Shown here piece after piece: positions 38,129-49,659 of a stretch of DNA of 64,000 nucleotides. Each line of letters begins with the position of its first letter. The stretch's first letter is position 1. Source of the DNA: Stomorhina lunata (Eukaryota; Arthropoda; Insecta; Diptera; Rhiniidae); NCBI GenBank assembly GCA_933228675.1, contig OW121741.1, forward strand, positions 16,264,123-16,328,122, read 5' to 3'. Both the position numbers and the translations under genes were made by a program. Under the pieces are notes generated by a model. The model was not told where the DNA came from. It was given only the letters and a program-made list of their open reading frames with translations, and did no database searches.

Positions 38129-40319
38129 TTTAAGCTTAATGCATTAACAGCAGGCTACGGGCTACAACCTGTCAAAATTAGAATACATGCATTCAAATAG
38201 AAATAAATTTTTTAGAGTCGACACGGCTACAGGACTACCGACCACCGTTGTAGCTGTAGCCAAAATTAAACTATTTTCTATTTTTGTTGGCGACAATAAA
38301 AGATTTAGTGCTGTCAACACCATATAATATTGAAATAAATGAGCGATTTAAACCACTTTACTTTATTTACCATAAATACAATGGGGAGAATTTATGTAAA
38401 CAATTTACATACTTATCAAATATTTATATATTTAATGTATATAATAATATCTAATGAAATATTATGTACAAATTTATATTTATATAACTCTAACTCAATA
38501 GAAGTAAAATTTTAAAAAGTTATTTTTTAAACTGTCAACTCACACGCTGCGTGCTAGAGCTACGTAGTTCATGTTATATAAAAGCCCAGTATGTCCTTTA
38601 TAAAATTCATTATATAAAGGAGCATACTTATATCTATATTGTTTTAAGATATACGAATTTTTATAAAAAAAAGTCGGTTGCAGAAATAAGTTTATAGTAT
38701 ATTAGCTCCTTATCCATTATAAAGAATATTATATACAATATATAAGAATATAAAAGATATTTTCAGTAGCTTTTGTTTGATACCAAAAAAGTTAATCAGG
38801 GGTGACATAGAAACCAAGTCAGTTTTTAAATTTCTCGGTTTTGAAAACCAATACTGGTTATATTTGGTGTCATGAAACCAAGTCGGTTTTGTTATTATTG
38901 GTTTTAAATCAAACAAAATGTTCGAATCAATTGTTTATTATTTCATTTGAATTTTTTTTTGAAACATTAAAAATCAAATAAAAAAAAATAAAAATTATTA
39001 AAGAAAATTATTTGAAGAAAAACTTTCAGTTTTTTGCGATGTTTGTGGTATAGGTATAAAGAAAACGCTGCTATTTCGACAATTGAAGCTTGTATACCCC
39101 AACATCATGAAATGACCGAATTGCGGACTGGAAAAATGTAATCTACCTCCACCAAGAAACAAACCACAGCCAATCAAAGGACGATTGTCACTTACATGGG
39201 ATATGCGTTAAATTGATATGCATTTGCTTCGTCAGTACCTCCACACAAAGAATATTCTAGCCTTAAAATTTTCCCCATTTTTTATATTTTTTATATTTGT
39301 CGATACGATTCATTGATTCCAAAGACAAAACACAAAAAGTACCAAAACTTGTTTTTATCTTATTACATGATAAAAAATGCTATGTAAACTTTTAACCCAT
39401 CTCTGTTTATTTGAAAGTTAAAGCTAAAAAGTACCAAAAATATTTTTTCTCTTTTTCTCCCCTTTTTTCGAAAAGTACTTACAACTTGTACTGTTATTTG
39501 TTATTATTTTTTAACTGATCTAAACTCCATTTCAATTTTGGTTCTATTGTTTTTAGTTTGGGAATTATAGCGTTATTGAATTTTCCCTTTTTTATCCCTC
39601 ACAGGGAAAAATTTTCAAAAATCTGAAAGTTTTTCTTCAAATAATATTCTTTAATAATTTTTATTTTATTTTTTTATTTGATTTTTGATATTTCAAAAAA
39701 ATTTCAAATGAAATAATAAACAATTGATTCGAACATTTTGTTTGATTTAAAACCAATAATAACAAAACCGACTTGGTTTCATGACACCAAATATAACCAG
39801 TATTGGTTTTCAATACCGAGAAATTTAAAAACTGACTTGGTTTCTATGACACCCCTAACCAATTTAATTTTTTTGTCGTTTTCAAAACCAATACCAATGA
39901 AATTGGTTTCTATGACACCCCTGAATATCGGATATAAACTTCTAAAGTTATACCGTATTATTCTTGAAATTTAAAAAGCCCATAACTCTTAAACTATTAG
40001 AGATCACACCAAAATCTTTCTATAATTTTTTTTTTTGATATAGGCATACCATCAGGTACAGGAAAACCGTTGATTTCAGAGATTAATTAATAAAATGAAT
40101 TTATGTCGTTTTTATCAAAATTTAAATTGTTATTTTGTCCATCTTATAAATGCGATATTGGCACCACTCACAAAAAGGTGTTTCGAAATTTAGCTGCCAT
40201 CTTAAATGTAGCTGCCGTCCCCAAAATAATTAAGTAGCTGACTACGAGGCGACGATTGCAGCCAACGACTTTTGTAGTCGGTGTTCGTGTAGCCTGCTGT
40301 TGTCTATGTGTTTAATGCA
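38129..40319. mobile_element. Putative 2.2-kb transposon remnant bounded by AACAGCAGGCTAC repeats
   Basis: AACAGCAGGCTAC near 38145-38160 is mirrored by GTAGCCTGCTGTT near 40290-40302. The word TTAATGCAT occurs just outside both ends (about 38136-38144 and 40311-40319), a possible target-site duplication, although about 10 extra bases lie between word and repeat on the right. Both ends carry further GCTAC/GTAGC-rich subterminal text. No transposase frame was found. It contains the nested element at 38797-39923. The superfamily is unknown. Confidence 0.45.
38797..39923. mobile_element. Non-autonomous element with about 230-bp inverted repeats (CAGGGGTG ends)
   Basis: The left arm (38797 to about 39035) and right arm (about 39605-39860) are near-perfect inverted copies with ends CAGGGGTGACATAGAAACC and GGTTTCTATGACACCCCT. 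The right side carries a second copy of the terminal sequence ending CACCCCTG at 39923. The CAG..CTG termini resemble hAT elements, but no 8-bp duplication is visible. The two arms give twin open frames (38710-38916 minus and 39738-39974 plus) with the same MFDLKPIITKPTWFHDTKYN text; these are inverted-repeat artefacts, not genes. Confidence 0.7.
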
Positions 40320-40865
40320 TAACTTTGGAATTCGTTCACGAATTTTTTATGCAATCTCCCATTTTATTTCTCCGTAAAACTTAAATCTTTTCATGACATA
40401 TTGCTTTAGCATTTTCCCTGGAAATCAATTTCATTTTTTAAGGTATTTATTCCACAATTTCATTTTTTATTTCTTCAATTTTTTTTTTTTGTGAATTATT
40501 CAAGCATAACATATGAATGAATACCATCAGTCCAGGTCATGTCATCATACCCCAATTGTTTTCTGAATATTTAAATATAAAAATATTTATTCATATTTTC
40601 ACGAGAATGTTTCATATTCAGTTCAGCGTTCAAATATTTATGTATGAGCGCCAGCCAACCCAGTTGTTGACAATAAATATTTAGTTGTGGGTAAAAAGTG
40701 CATATATAACCTGGTAAAAAGTATTAATATATAAAAGATTTGATACTGAGGTGCACTCAGAGAAATAGTGTATTAATAGGTATCGAAAATTACAAAATTT
40801 GCTATAAGATAAAAAACGAATATGTTCAAAATAAACCCGATTGTAATCATATTGATATTGTATAT
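40320..40865. other. Single-copy intronic DNA
   Basis: AT-rich, no satellite, no open frame of note. Confidence 0.55.
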
Positions 40866-41625
40866 ATTCAAATCTAACAAGCCTATGCCACTTTTATTCG
40901 ACCTAATCACACATTGATTAGGTCAGTGTTCAAAATGACTTCCCACGTCTTCGATGTGACAACATCTGTTGTCATTTTTGCCACATCTCTTCTCTCTTAG
41001 TGCAGAGTTTAATATTTTTTGTGCCGCAACTTCTTCAACATAATTCCCCATCTTTGCTTAAATTATGCTAAAAACTAATAAATTATTTCATCTATTTAAT
41101 TCCTACATTATCATCTCATATGTTTGTCTACACTCGTGCCAAAGTGTTAATATCTCATATCATATCACATTCAGTAAAGATTAGAATTATTGCAAAAAAA
41201 CCATACATACATACTATAGCATTTATGCAACACCCACAGCATTTTATTCAAATCTAACAAGCCTATGCCACTTTTATTCGACCTAATCACACATTGATTA
41301 GGTCAGTGTTCAAAATGACTTCCCACGTCTTCGATGTGACAACATCTGTTGTCATTTTTGCCACATCTCTTCTCTCTTAGTGCAGAGTTTAATATTTTTT
41401 GTGCCGCAACTTCTTCAACATAATTCCCCATCTTTGCTTAAATTATGCTAAAAACTAATAAATTATTTCATCTATTTAATTCCTACATTATCATCTCATA
41501 TGTTTGTCTACACTCGTGCCAAAGTGTTAATATCTCATATCATATCACATTCAGTAAAGATTAGAATTATTGCAAAAAAACCATACATACATACTATAGC
41601 ATTTATGCAACACCCACAGCATTTT
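40866..41625. repeat. Perfect 380-bp tandem duplication
   Basis: 40866-41245 is repeated exactly as 41246-41625, starting ATTCAAATCTAACAAGCC and ending GCATTTTA. Each copy contains a small inverted motif (CCTAATCACACATTGATTAGG). No difference between the copies was seen. Confidence 0.95.
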
Positions 41626-41818
41626 ACAAAATATTGAGTTGCAGAGATAATATATGATTTCCTCTTTTAATCATGGCATATTAAATTGTTACACATCATT
41701 AATAAAATAGATATAAAAATTGCATTTTATCGTTTGAAATGAGTACTCTACAAATAGGTAATGAACGAATTTGAAGTGCCCTTAAGATATAGACTCAATG
41801 TCTTAGACTAAAAATTAT

Positions 41819-41972
41819 ACAACCAAAATTTTTCTATAAAAAGTTTATAACAAAAATTTTTCTATAAAAATTTTATAACGAAAATTTTTCTATAAAAATT
41901 TTATAACGACAATTTTTCTATAAAAATTTTGTAACGAAAATTTTTCTAAAAAAAATTATAATGAAAATTTGT
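41819..41972 (+). repeat. Short degenerate 28-bp array
   Basis: About five units of AAAATTTTTCTATAAAAATT followed by TTATAACG; related to the other dyad satellites. Confidence 0.75.
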
Positions 41973-42002
41973 TTACATAGTGTAAGACAAAGATTTAGAC
42001 AA

Positions 42003-42399
42003 TACCCTGCAGTAAATGCCGTCAGAGAAACAATACTGTTTTGCTATTGACAATGTCTCCAGTACTAAATACTTGCCTATTTTGCCCCATCCAATGTTAT
42101 CTACTATTGACATTTAACATTTAGAGTTCCTACGAAATCTACCAGTAGACATTACAACTATTTACTTAGTATTGACTTTGTAGTTCTTTTGGTCCAAATG
42201 GAGACATTGGGATCAAATCGGGGCCTATTGATATACATATATGTTGACACATTCGTTGACAATGTCATTAGATATATACTAGAATAGTTGTCTCTATATA
42301 TTCACTATTTCAATACTGAACTAAAATTGGGGACATTTGAATTGATGTTACACAAAGTGTTGACATGGAGACACATGACACCAGTTTTACTACAGGGTA
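42003..42399. mobile_element. 397-bp MITE with TACCCTGYAGTAAA ends
   Basis: Left end TACCCTGCAGTAAA and right end TTTACTACAGGGTA are inverted copies with one mismatch over about 14 bp. CAA flanks both ends (42000-42002 and 42400-42402), suggesting a 3-bp target duplication. The interior has repeated TTGACA and GGAGACA words but no coding frame. Confidence 0.6.
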
Positions 42400-43429
42400 C
42401 AAATACTAATACTAATACTACTACTATTACTAATACTAATACTTTCATGTAAACTTATTTTCATAAGACGGTTATTCATAGAATTTTAATTTTGTTTAAT
42501 TAACTTAGGACCAAATAAAGCACAATCTGAGACACAGGCTAGGTTATGGCTTCCTGTTCAACTAATTTGAATTCAATACTTATTTGTTATAGGTAAATAT
42601 TTTTCCTTTGAAAATTTGTTAAGCGTTTAGGGAGTTTGTTTTGCCTCTTTACCACAAAATTGTTTTACCATTCACTAACAACTTAAAAATCAATTTAGCA
42701 ATCTGGTCAATAAAACCTACTAGCAAATTTAGCTTTGGCAACAATATTGTTTAATATGCAAACAATTTTCATAAATTTATTTAGACAATTTAGCCAAAAA
42801 CCGGTAGCAAAAATCAACTGGGAGTCAAAAAAAAAAAAAACACAGTAGTAAGAGCCAAAAAGATTGGGTAGAATAGTTTAAAAGTAGTGGCCAAGACGGA
42901 GGGCAGAAAGTGGCAAATGAAAACATGTTAAGATAAATTATGATGACTATTGGGCCTGAAACGTTTTCCTAGGATTTGGTTTTGTTTTAAGACATGTTTT
43001 TAGTCAAAAGCTGGTTAAAGTGTGTGTGGTCGTTCCAATCAGAGTTAATTCGAAGACGGACAGACAGATGTTGATCTGGGTTGTAGAAAGACAAGACACG
43101 ACCAAAATCAGTGGAAACATTAGAGGAGTTATTTTAACGATATCAGCCGCTACATATGTATGTACTATAATCATGTGTAGGATTGGAGAGTTTTTCAAAG
43201 GAAACAAAAGTGAGGAATAAATAAATTATAGAGACATGACTTAAAATGGCAAAAATTAACAGTCAAAATAACATAAATTATTAATTACAATCCAACAGAA
43301 ACGAGAAATAGATAAAGAACATAAATAACTAAATAGAGTTTATTATTGGAGTTTTTTGTCTTAAATGAAATCAATGAATAGTAAAGATATAATGGGAAAA
43401 CAGTGGAGGGCAGAGGGAGAGCAGTTTTG
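42400..43429. other. Single-copy intronic DNA
   Basis: Begins with a short AATACTACT microsatellite. Antisense overlapping frames of 66-67 codons at 43004-43220 have no recognisable domain. Confidence 0.5.
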
Positions 43430-43850
43430 TAATAATAATATTAGTAGTAGGTACAAGCACAATTATCAGTACTTGAATTATTACTAGTATTATATCTATA
43501 GTATTTAGTATTAGTACTAATATTAGTCATAATATCAATACTGGTATTGATCTTAGTATTAGAATTAGTACCAGCATTAGTAAGATATTGATGCTCTCAT
43601 TAGTAGAACTATTGGTACTAGCATTGGCTCCAGTATTAGTACAAGTATTGGTATTAAAACTATTATTAGTACTAGTATTGAAACCATTATGAGCACTTGT
43701 GTTGACACAATAACTAATATTACTGGTATTAGTATTAGTAGCAATATTAATATAGATATGAGTATTACTATTAGCACTAATACTAGTTTGATCAATACTA
43801 GTATTAGTATTAACATGGGTATTAGTATTAGTATTACCAATGCTATCATC
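43430..43850. repeat. Imperfect ATTAGTACT-type microsatellite
   Basis: Irregular trinucleotide/hexanucleotide mixture of ATT, AGT and ACT. It creates several overlapping open frames on both strands (43527-43904, 43577-43852, 43689-43886) of low complexity, which I do not call genes. Confidence 0.8.
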
Positions 43851-44318
43851 ATAAATGCTCATCATCATAAATCCGTTTTTATCTGAAGCATTTTTTCTAC
43901 ACATCTTCTACCTAAAAGCTTTTTACAAAACAATTCACTCATAAATCATTAAAGAAAATATTTGAACATAAATTTTCTGACATTTATTATTTTGTCGTTT
44001 TCTTTATTGCTTTTCTTTTTGGTTCCTTTCTTTTTCTTTTATCGCTCTGCTGGTGTTTGGTTAAGTTCGTTACATTTCTTTTGGTTTAAACTTAAAAAAC
44101 TTTTTCCCTATTTTGACTACAACTTAAGCGCGAAAATGAAATATTTCAATTTCATTAAAATGATGACATTTATGGAGATATTAGACGTGCAAAAATGTTT
44201 ATTTTAAAGACATTTATAAATATTTGAAAATCATGAATTTAAAATAAATATTAATTTTAACATTTATTTGAATATAAAATTTTAGTTCAGTTCAAGTTTA
44301 GATCTAAATTAGTACTAC
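43851..44318. other. Single-copy intronic DNA
   Basis: AT-rich; a Phe-rich 81-codon frame at 43962-44207 shows no domain. Confidence 0.5.
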
Positions 44319-46380
44319 TTCAGTTCTAGTTCAGTTCTAGTTCAGTTCTAGTTCAGTTCTAGTTCAGTTCTAGTTCAGTTCTAGTTCAGTTCTAGTTCAG
44401 TTCTAGTTCAGTTCTAGTTCAGTTCTAGTTCAGTTCTAGTTCAGTTCTAGTTCAGTTCTAGTTCAGTTCTAGTTCAGTTCTAGTTCAGTTCTAGTTCAGT
44501 TCTAGTTCAGTTCTAGTTCAGTTCTAGTTCAGTTCTAGTTCAGTTCTAGTTCAGTTCTAGTTCAGTTCTAGTTCAGTTCTAGTTCAGTTCTAGTTCAGTT
44601 CTAGTTCAGTTCTAGTTCAGTTCTAGTTCAGTTCTAGTTCAGTTCTAGTTCAGTTCTAGTTCAGTTCTAGTTCAGTTCTAGTTCAGTTCTAGTTCAGTTC
44701 TAGTTCAGTTCTAGTTCAGTTCTAGTTCAGTTCTAGTTCAGTTCTAGTTCAGTTCTAGTTCAGTTCTAGTTCAGTTCTAGTTCAGTTCTAGTTCAGTTCT
44801 AGTTCAGTTCTAGTTCAGTTCTAGTTCAGTTCTAGTTCAGTTCTAGTTCAGTTCTAGTTCAGTTCTAGTTCAGTTCTAGTTCAGTTCTAGTTCAGTTCTA
44901 GTTCAGTTCTAGTTCAGTTCTAGTTCAGTTCTAGTTCAGTTCTAGTTCAGTTCTAGTTCAGTTCTAGTTCAGTTCTAGTTCAGTTCTAGTTCAGTTCTAG
45001 TTCAGTTCTAGTTCAGTTCTAGTTCAGTTCTAGTTCAGTTCTAGTTCAGTTCTAGTTCAGTTCTAGTTCAGTTCTAGTTCAGTTCTAGTTCAGTTCTAGT
45101 TCAGTTCTAGTTCAGTTCTAGTTCAGTTCTAGTTCAGTTCTAGTTCAGTTCTAGTTCAGTTCTAGTTCAGTTCTAGTTCAGTTCTAGTTCAGTTCTAGTT
45201 CAGTTCTAGTTCAGTTCTAGTTCAGTTCTAGTTCAGTTCTAGTTCAGTTCTAGTTCAGTTCTAGTTCAGTTCTAGTTCAGTTCTAGTTCAGTTCTAGTTC
45301 AGTTCTAGTTCAGTTCTAGTTCAGTTCTAGTTCAGTTCTAGTTCAGTTCTAGTTCAGTTCTAGTTCAGTTCTAGTTCAGTTCTAGTTCAGTTCTAGTTCA
45401 GTTCTAGTTCAGTTCTAGTTCAGTTCTAGTTCAGTTCTAGTTCAGTTCTAGTTCAGTTCTAGTTCAGTTCTAGTTCAGTTCTAGTTCAGTTCTAGTTCAG
45501 TTCTAGTTCAGTTCTAGTTCAGTTCTAGTTCAGTTCTAGTTCAGTTCTAGTTCAGTTCTAGTTCAGTTCTAGTTCAGTTCTAGTTCAGTTCTAGTTCAGT
45601 TCTAGTTCAGTTCTAGTTCAGTTCTAGTTCAGTTCTAGTTCAGTTCTAGTTCAGTTCTAGTTCAGTTCTAGTTCAGTTCTAGTTCAGTTCTAGTTCAGTT
45701 CTAGTTCAGTTCTAGTTCAGTTCTAGTTCAGTTCTAGTTCAGTTCTAGTTCAGTTCTAGTTCAGTTCTAGTTCAGTTCTAGTTCAGTTCTAGTTCAGTTC
45801 TAGTTCAGTTCTAGTTCAGTTCTAGTTCAGTTCTAGTTCAGTTCTAGTTCAGTTCTAGTTCAGTTCTAGTTCAGTTCTAGTTCAGTTCTAGTTCAGTTCT
45901 AGTTCAGTTCTAGTTCAGTTCTAGTTCAGTTCTAGTTCAGTTCTAGTTCAGTTCTAGTTCAGTTCTAGTTCAGTTCTAGTTCAGTTCTAGTTCAGTTCTA
46001 GTTCAGTTCTAGTTCAGTTCTAGTTCAGTTCTAGTTCAGTTCTAGTTCAGTTCTAGTTCAGTTCTAGTTCAGTTCTAGTTCAGTTCTAGTTCAGTTCTAG
46101 TTCAGTTCTAGTTCAGTTCTAGTTCAGTTCTAGTTCAGTTCTAGTTCAGTTCTAGTTCAGTTCTAGTTCAGTTCTAGTTCAGTTCTAGTTCAGTTCTAGT
46201 TCAGTTCTAGTTCAGTTCTAGTTCAGTTCTAGTTCAGTTCTAGTTCAGTTCTAGTTCAGTTCTAGTTCAGTTCTAGTTCAGTTCTAGTTCAGTTCTAGTT
46301 CAGTTCTAGTTCAGTTCTAGTTCAGTTCTAGTTCAGTTCTAGCTCAGTTCTAGTTCAGTTCTAGTTCAGTTCTATTTCAG
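44319..46380 (+). repeat. 11-bp satellite array TTCTAGTTCAG, near perfect
   Basis: About 187 copies with only one or two changes, all at the right edge (AGCTCAG near 46342, TATTTCAG at the end). It ends 471 bp upstream of Ddr exon 2. It has the same period as, and a similar core to, the TCTAGTCATAG family. Confidence 0.97.
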
Positions 46381-46851
46381 CAAACAAAAAGTTCATTATA
46401 CTTGTCCTCTTAGTTGTGAATCAAAATTTTAACAGATTCTCATAAATACTACGATTTAATATCAATCATATATTGAGTTCAAGAACCTCATTTTCATACG
46501 CATATTAACCTTATACTCGAAATACATAAAGACAGAAACATTTAAAAGCTTAACATAAAAACATAAAGACACACATACATACATATACATATATTTACAT
46601 AAATTTACAGGTGTATGTATTTATAAGTATTTATGGAAGCATTTTACTTTTTGTATCGTTATATATTTTTCTCCACTTAATTGTAGCTCCTGTACGATTT
46701 ATATTTTTTTGCGCTGAATCTACATCATTTCGTACTTTTTTCTGTCTGAATGTATATTTTTTTTACTAATTTAGGTCTTGCTTTTCTGCCATATTTTTCA
46801 TATTATAATGTTTTTCTGTATTTTCTTGTTTTTAATATTTTGCTGCTGTAG
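46381..46851. other. End of Ddr intron 1, with acceptor tract
   Basis: Contains an ACATACATATACAT microsatellite near 46570-46610 and, at 46801-46851, a T-rich tract leading to CTGCTGTAG, a good splice acceptor. Confidence 0.7.
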
Positions 46852-46957
46852 CTCAATGTAAACATCCCTTGGGTATGGAATCAGGAGCCATAGCAGATTT
46901 TCAAATAACCGCCAGCACAGCCCATGATGTGGGTAATGTTGGCCCACAACATGCCAG
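46852..46957 (+). CDS. Ddr: Ddr coding exon 2: start of the discoidin (F5/8 type C) domain
   Basis: This short internal exon is flanked by a pyrimidine-rich tract and acceptor (TTTTGCTGCTGTAG, AG at 46850-46851) and by an AG|GTAAGT donor at 46958. Joined to exon 1 (phase 1), the split codon becomes Ala, followed by QCKHPLGMESGAIADFQITA and then a segment ending VGNVGPQHA. The exon ends in phase 2 with AG, so the next residue is Arg or Ser. Cys, PLGMESG, AI.D and QITAS in this order are the hallmark opening of discoidin / coagulation factor 5/8 type C domains. The VGNVGPQHAR ending is what I recall for insect Ddr proteins. Only about 35 residues of the domain, which is usually about 150, are present; the rest, plus the transmembrane and kinase parts, must lie beyond the window. 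Other F5/8 C proteins such as neurexin IV are less likely alternatives. No stop or frameshift is seen. Confidence 0.85.
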
Positions 46958-47105
46958 GTAAGTCTACGATACGAGTGGAATTGTATTGAAATATTAAGTG
47001 CAAGTGTTTGTGAGACACACTCATATAGATGGGGAACTAATATTTAGATACAATTTGGAAAATCACAAAAGTAAAAGGATGGAAAAGTAATTCTACAAAT
47101 CATGA

Positions 47106-47466
47106 AATTTCAGTGGACTGAGACAAAGACCGAGGTATAGACTAAGACATAGACTGAGACATATACTAAGACATAGACTAACACATAGAGTAAGACATAG
47201 ACTAAGACATTGACTTAGATAAAGACTAAGATATAGACTAAGACATAGACTAAGACATAGACTAAGACATAGACTAAAACATAGACTAAGACATAGACTA
47301 AGACATAGACTAAGACATAGACTAAGAAATAGAAGACATAGACTAAGACATAGACTAAGACATAGACTAAGGCATAGACTAAGACATAGACTATTACATA
47401 GTCTAAGATATAGACTAAGATATAGACTAAGACATAAACTAAGACATAGACTTGGACATAGACTAG
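47106..47466 (+). repeat. 12-bp satellite array ACTAAGACATAG, short
   Basis: About 30 copies in the same orientation as 35934-37892, with more variation and one slip (AGAAGACATAG near 47331). It passes directly into the 30-bp array. Confidence 0.93.
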
Positions 47467-47985
47467 GACTTGACAGAAAATTTTGTATAGAAAATTGTCT
47501 AGGCAGAAAATTTTCTATAGAAAATTGTCTTGACAGAAAATTTTCTATAGAAAATTGTCTTGACAGAAAATTTTCTATAGAAAATTGTCTTGACAGAAAA
47601 TTTTCTATAGAAAATTGTCTTGACAGAAAATTTTCTATAGAAAATTGTCTTGACCGAAAATTTTCTATAGAAAATTGTCTTGACCGAAAATTTTCTATAG
47701 AAAATTGTCTTGACCGAAAATTTTCTATAGAAAATTGTCTTGACCGAAAATTTTCTATAGAAAATTGTCTTGACCGAACATTTTCGATAGAAAATTGTCT
47801 TGACCGAAAATTTTCTATAGAAAATTGTCTTGACCGAAAATTTTCTATAGAAAATTGTCTAGACCGAAAATTTTCTATAGAAATTGTCTTGACCGAAAAT
47901 TTTCTATAGAAAATTGTCTTGACCGAAAATTTTCTATAGAAAATTGTCTTGACCGAAAATTTTCTATAGAAAATTGTCTTGGCCC
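47467..47985 (+). repeat. 30-bp satellite array (TTGAC[A/C]GAAAA + TTTTCTATAGAAAA)
   Basis: About 17 copies, exact period 30. Units in the left third carry TTGACAG and all later ones TTGACCG, with the switch at about 47650. Each unit contains the perfect palindrome TTTTCTATAGAAAA. The plus-strand 77-codon frame starting at 47855 is a by-product. Confidence 0.95.
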
Positions 47986-48649
47986 TTATTTTATTTATTT
48001 ATTTTTACTCAAGTGTCCTTCAAGACTCCTACAAATATTGAATATCTCATTATCTTATTACTTTTCTGCGCCTTTACTTATGCTTTAATTTCATCACATT
48101 AAATACCGCCTAACAGTATACTCCAAAAGATAATAAGCAAAAATTTATAGTGTCTGCTTTTAATGGTTGTTAAACACTTTAACTTAAATTTCCTCCGAAA
48201 ATTTAACAGGATTCCTTAACAAATTTTATTTAAAACAAGAAACTTTTTACGATAACGTGTCATTTATTAAAAAATATACAAGAGAATGTAACAAGAAATT
48301 AACTTTAAAAAATTTTATAATGCCTGTTTGTTGGTGGATGTGTGTGTGGAACTTTGGGTGCGTGTGTGTGTGCATATGAATTATTCTTATACACATAAAA
48401 ATCCTCTTGTATATATTTGAGGATACACATCATTCGAAATGAGTGTATGAATAAAGAAAAAACACATAAATTTTATAATGATTTATATGGCAGAGTAAAA
48501 ACGAGGCAAATTTTATAAAATAAAATATGATAATAAATTGGAAATGAGGAATGTGAAGAGTTAAAGCGTAGATTTGGCTTATACAATTTTTCGTAAAGTT
48601 AACAAAGTTTCGTAAATATTTAAAATCTTTTGAGTTTTCTATGGAAAAG
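47986..48649. other. Single-copy intronic DNA
   Basis: Contains a GTGTGTGTG-type stretch near 48340-48370. The 82-codon minus frame at 48430-48678 has no recognisable domain. Confidence 0.55.
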
Positions 48650-49659
48650 TTTCTTACACTTAAATTTTTTATAGACAAATTTGTATTCTTTCACATTTTC
48701 TATAGAAAATTTTTTGTATATTTTTTATAAAAAATTTTATAAATCTAACAAAATTTCGTAAATTTAACAAAATTTCGTAATATAAGAAAATTTTGTAAAT
48801 ATAATAAAATTTCGTTAATATAAGAAAATTTCTTTAATATAACAAACTTTCGTAAATTTTGTAAAATTTTGTAAGTTTAACAAAATATCGTAAAAAAAAA
48901 ATTTCGTAAATTTAACAAAATTTAGTTAATATAACAACATTTTGTAAATTAAACAAATTGTTGTTCTATTAGCTAAAATTTCGTCAATTGAACAATATTT
49001 CTTAAATTTAAAAATATTTCGTTTATATAACAAAATTTTTTAAAATTTAAGAAAATTTCGTAAATTTAATAAATATTCCTAAATATGACAAAATTTCATT
49101 AATATAACGACATTTTAAAAACTTAACCAAATTTTGGAAATTTACTAAAATTTCGTCTATTTTACAATATTTCTTAAATATAAAAAAAATCGTAAATTTA
49201 TCAAAATTTTGTAAATTAACGAAAAGTCCGTAAATTTAACAAAATTTCGTATATATAACAATTTTTTGTAATTTAAGAAAATTTCGTAAATTACACAAAA
49301 TTTCGTAAATTTAAGAAAATTTCATAGATTTAAATAATATTTCGTAAATTTAACAAAGTTTTGCATATATAACATAATTTTTTTTTTAATATAACAAAAT
49401 TTCTTAAATTCAAGAAAACTTGTTAAATTAAACACAATTTCGTCGATTTAACATATTTTTGAAAATTTAACAAAATTTTGGAAATTTATTAAAATTTCGT
49501 TGAATTAACAAAATTTAGTATATATAACAAAATTTTTTATATTAAAGAAAATTTCGTAAATTTAACAAAATTTTATGTATAACAAAATTTCGAAATTTTA
49601 ACAAAATTTTGTAAATCAAGAAAATTTCGCTAATATAACAAAATTTCTTTAATTTCATA
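48650..49659. repeat. Degenerate repeat of AACAAAATTTCGTAAATTT type
   Basis: About 1 kb of loosely periodic (roughly 17-20 bp) AAATTTCGTAAATTTAACAA words with many indels. Confidence 0.75.

Larger units (their letters stand above)
18460..46851 (+). other. Ddr: Ddr intron 1, 28,392 bp, packed with satellites
   Basis: The intron is bounded by GTAAGT at 18460 and a TAG acceptor ending at 46851. The phases on both sides agree (1/1). It contains two 31-bp dyad arrays, three 11-bp arrays, one 28-bp array, one 12-bp array, two perfect duplications and several transposon remnants. I found no further exon in it. All open frames longer than 60 codons inside it are either repeat artefacts or show no recognisable domain. 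Confidence 0.75.

Noticed and set aside
38710..39974. Two similar frames (MFDLKPIITKPTWFHDT...) on opposite strands
   Set aside because: They are the two arms of one inverted repeat. No homology to a transposase or other protein was recognised.
43527..43904. 125-, 91- and 65-codon frames on both strands
   Set aside because: Low-complexity Asn/Thr/Ser or Leu/Ile/Val text from an ATTAGTACT microsatellite.
47855..48088. 77-codon frame with FSIENCLDRK repeats
   Set aside because: Translation of the 30-bp satellite (a multiple of three) running into unique DNA.
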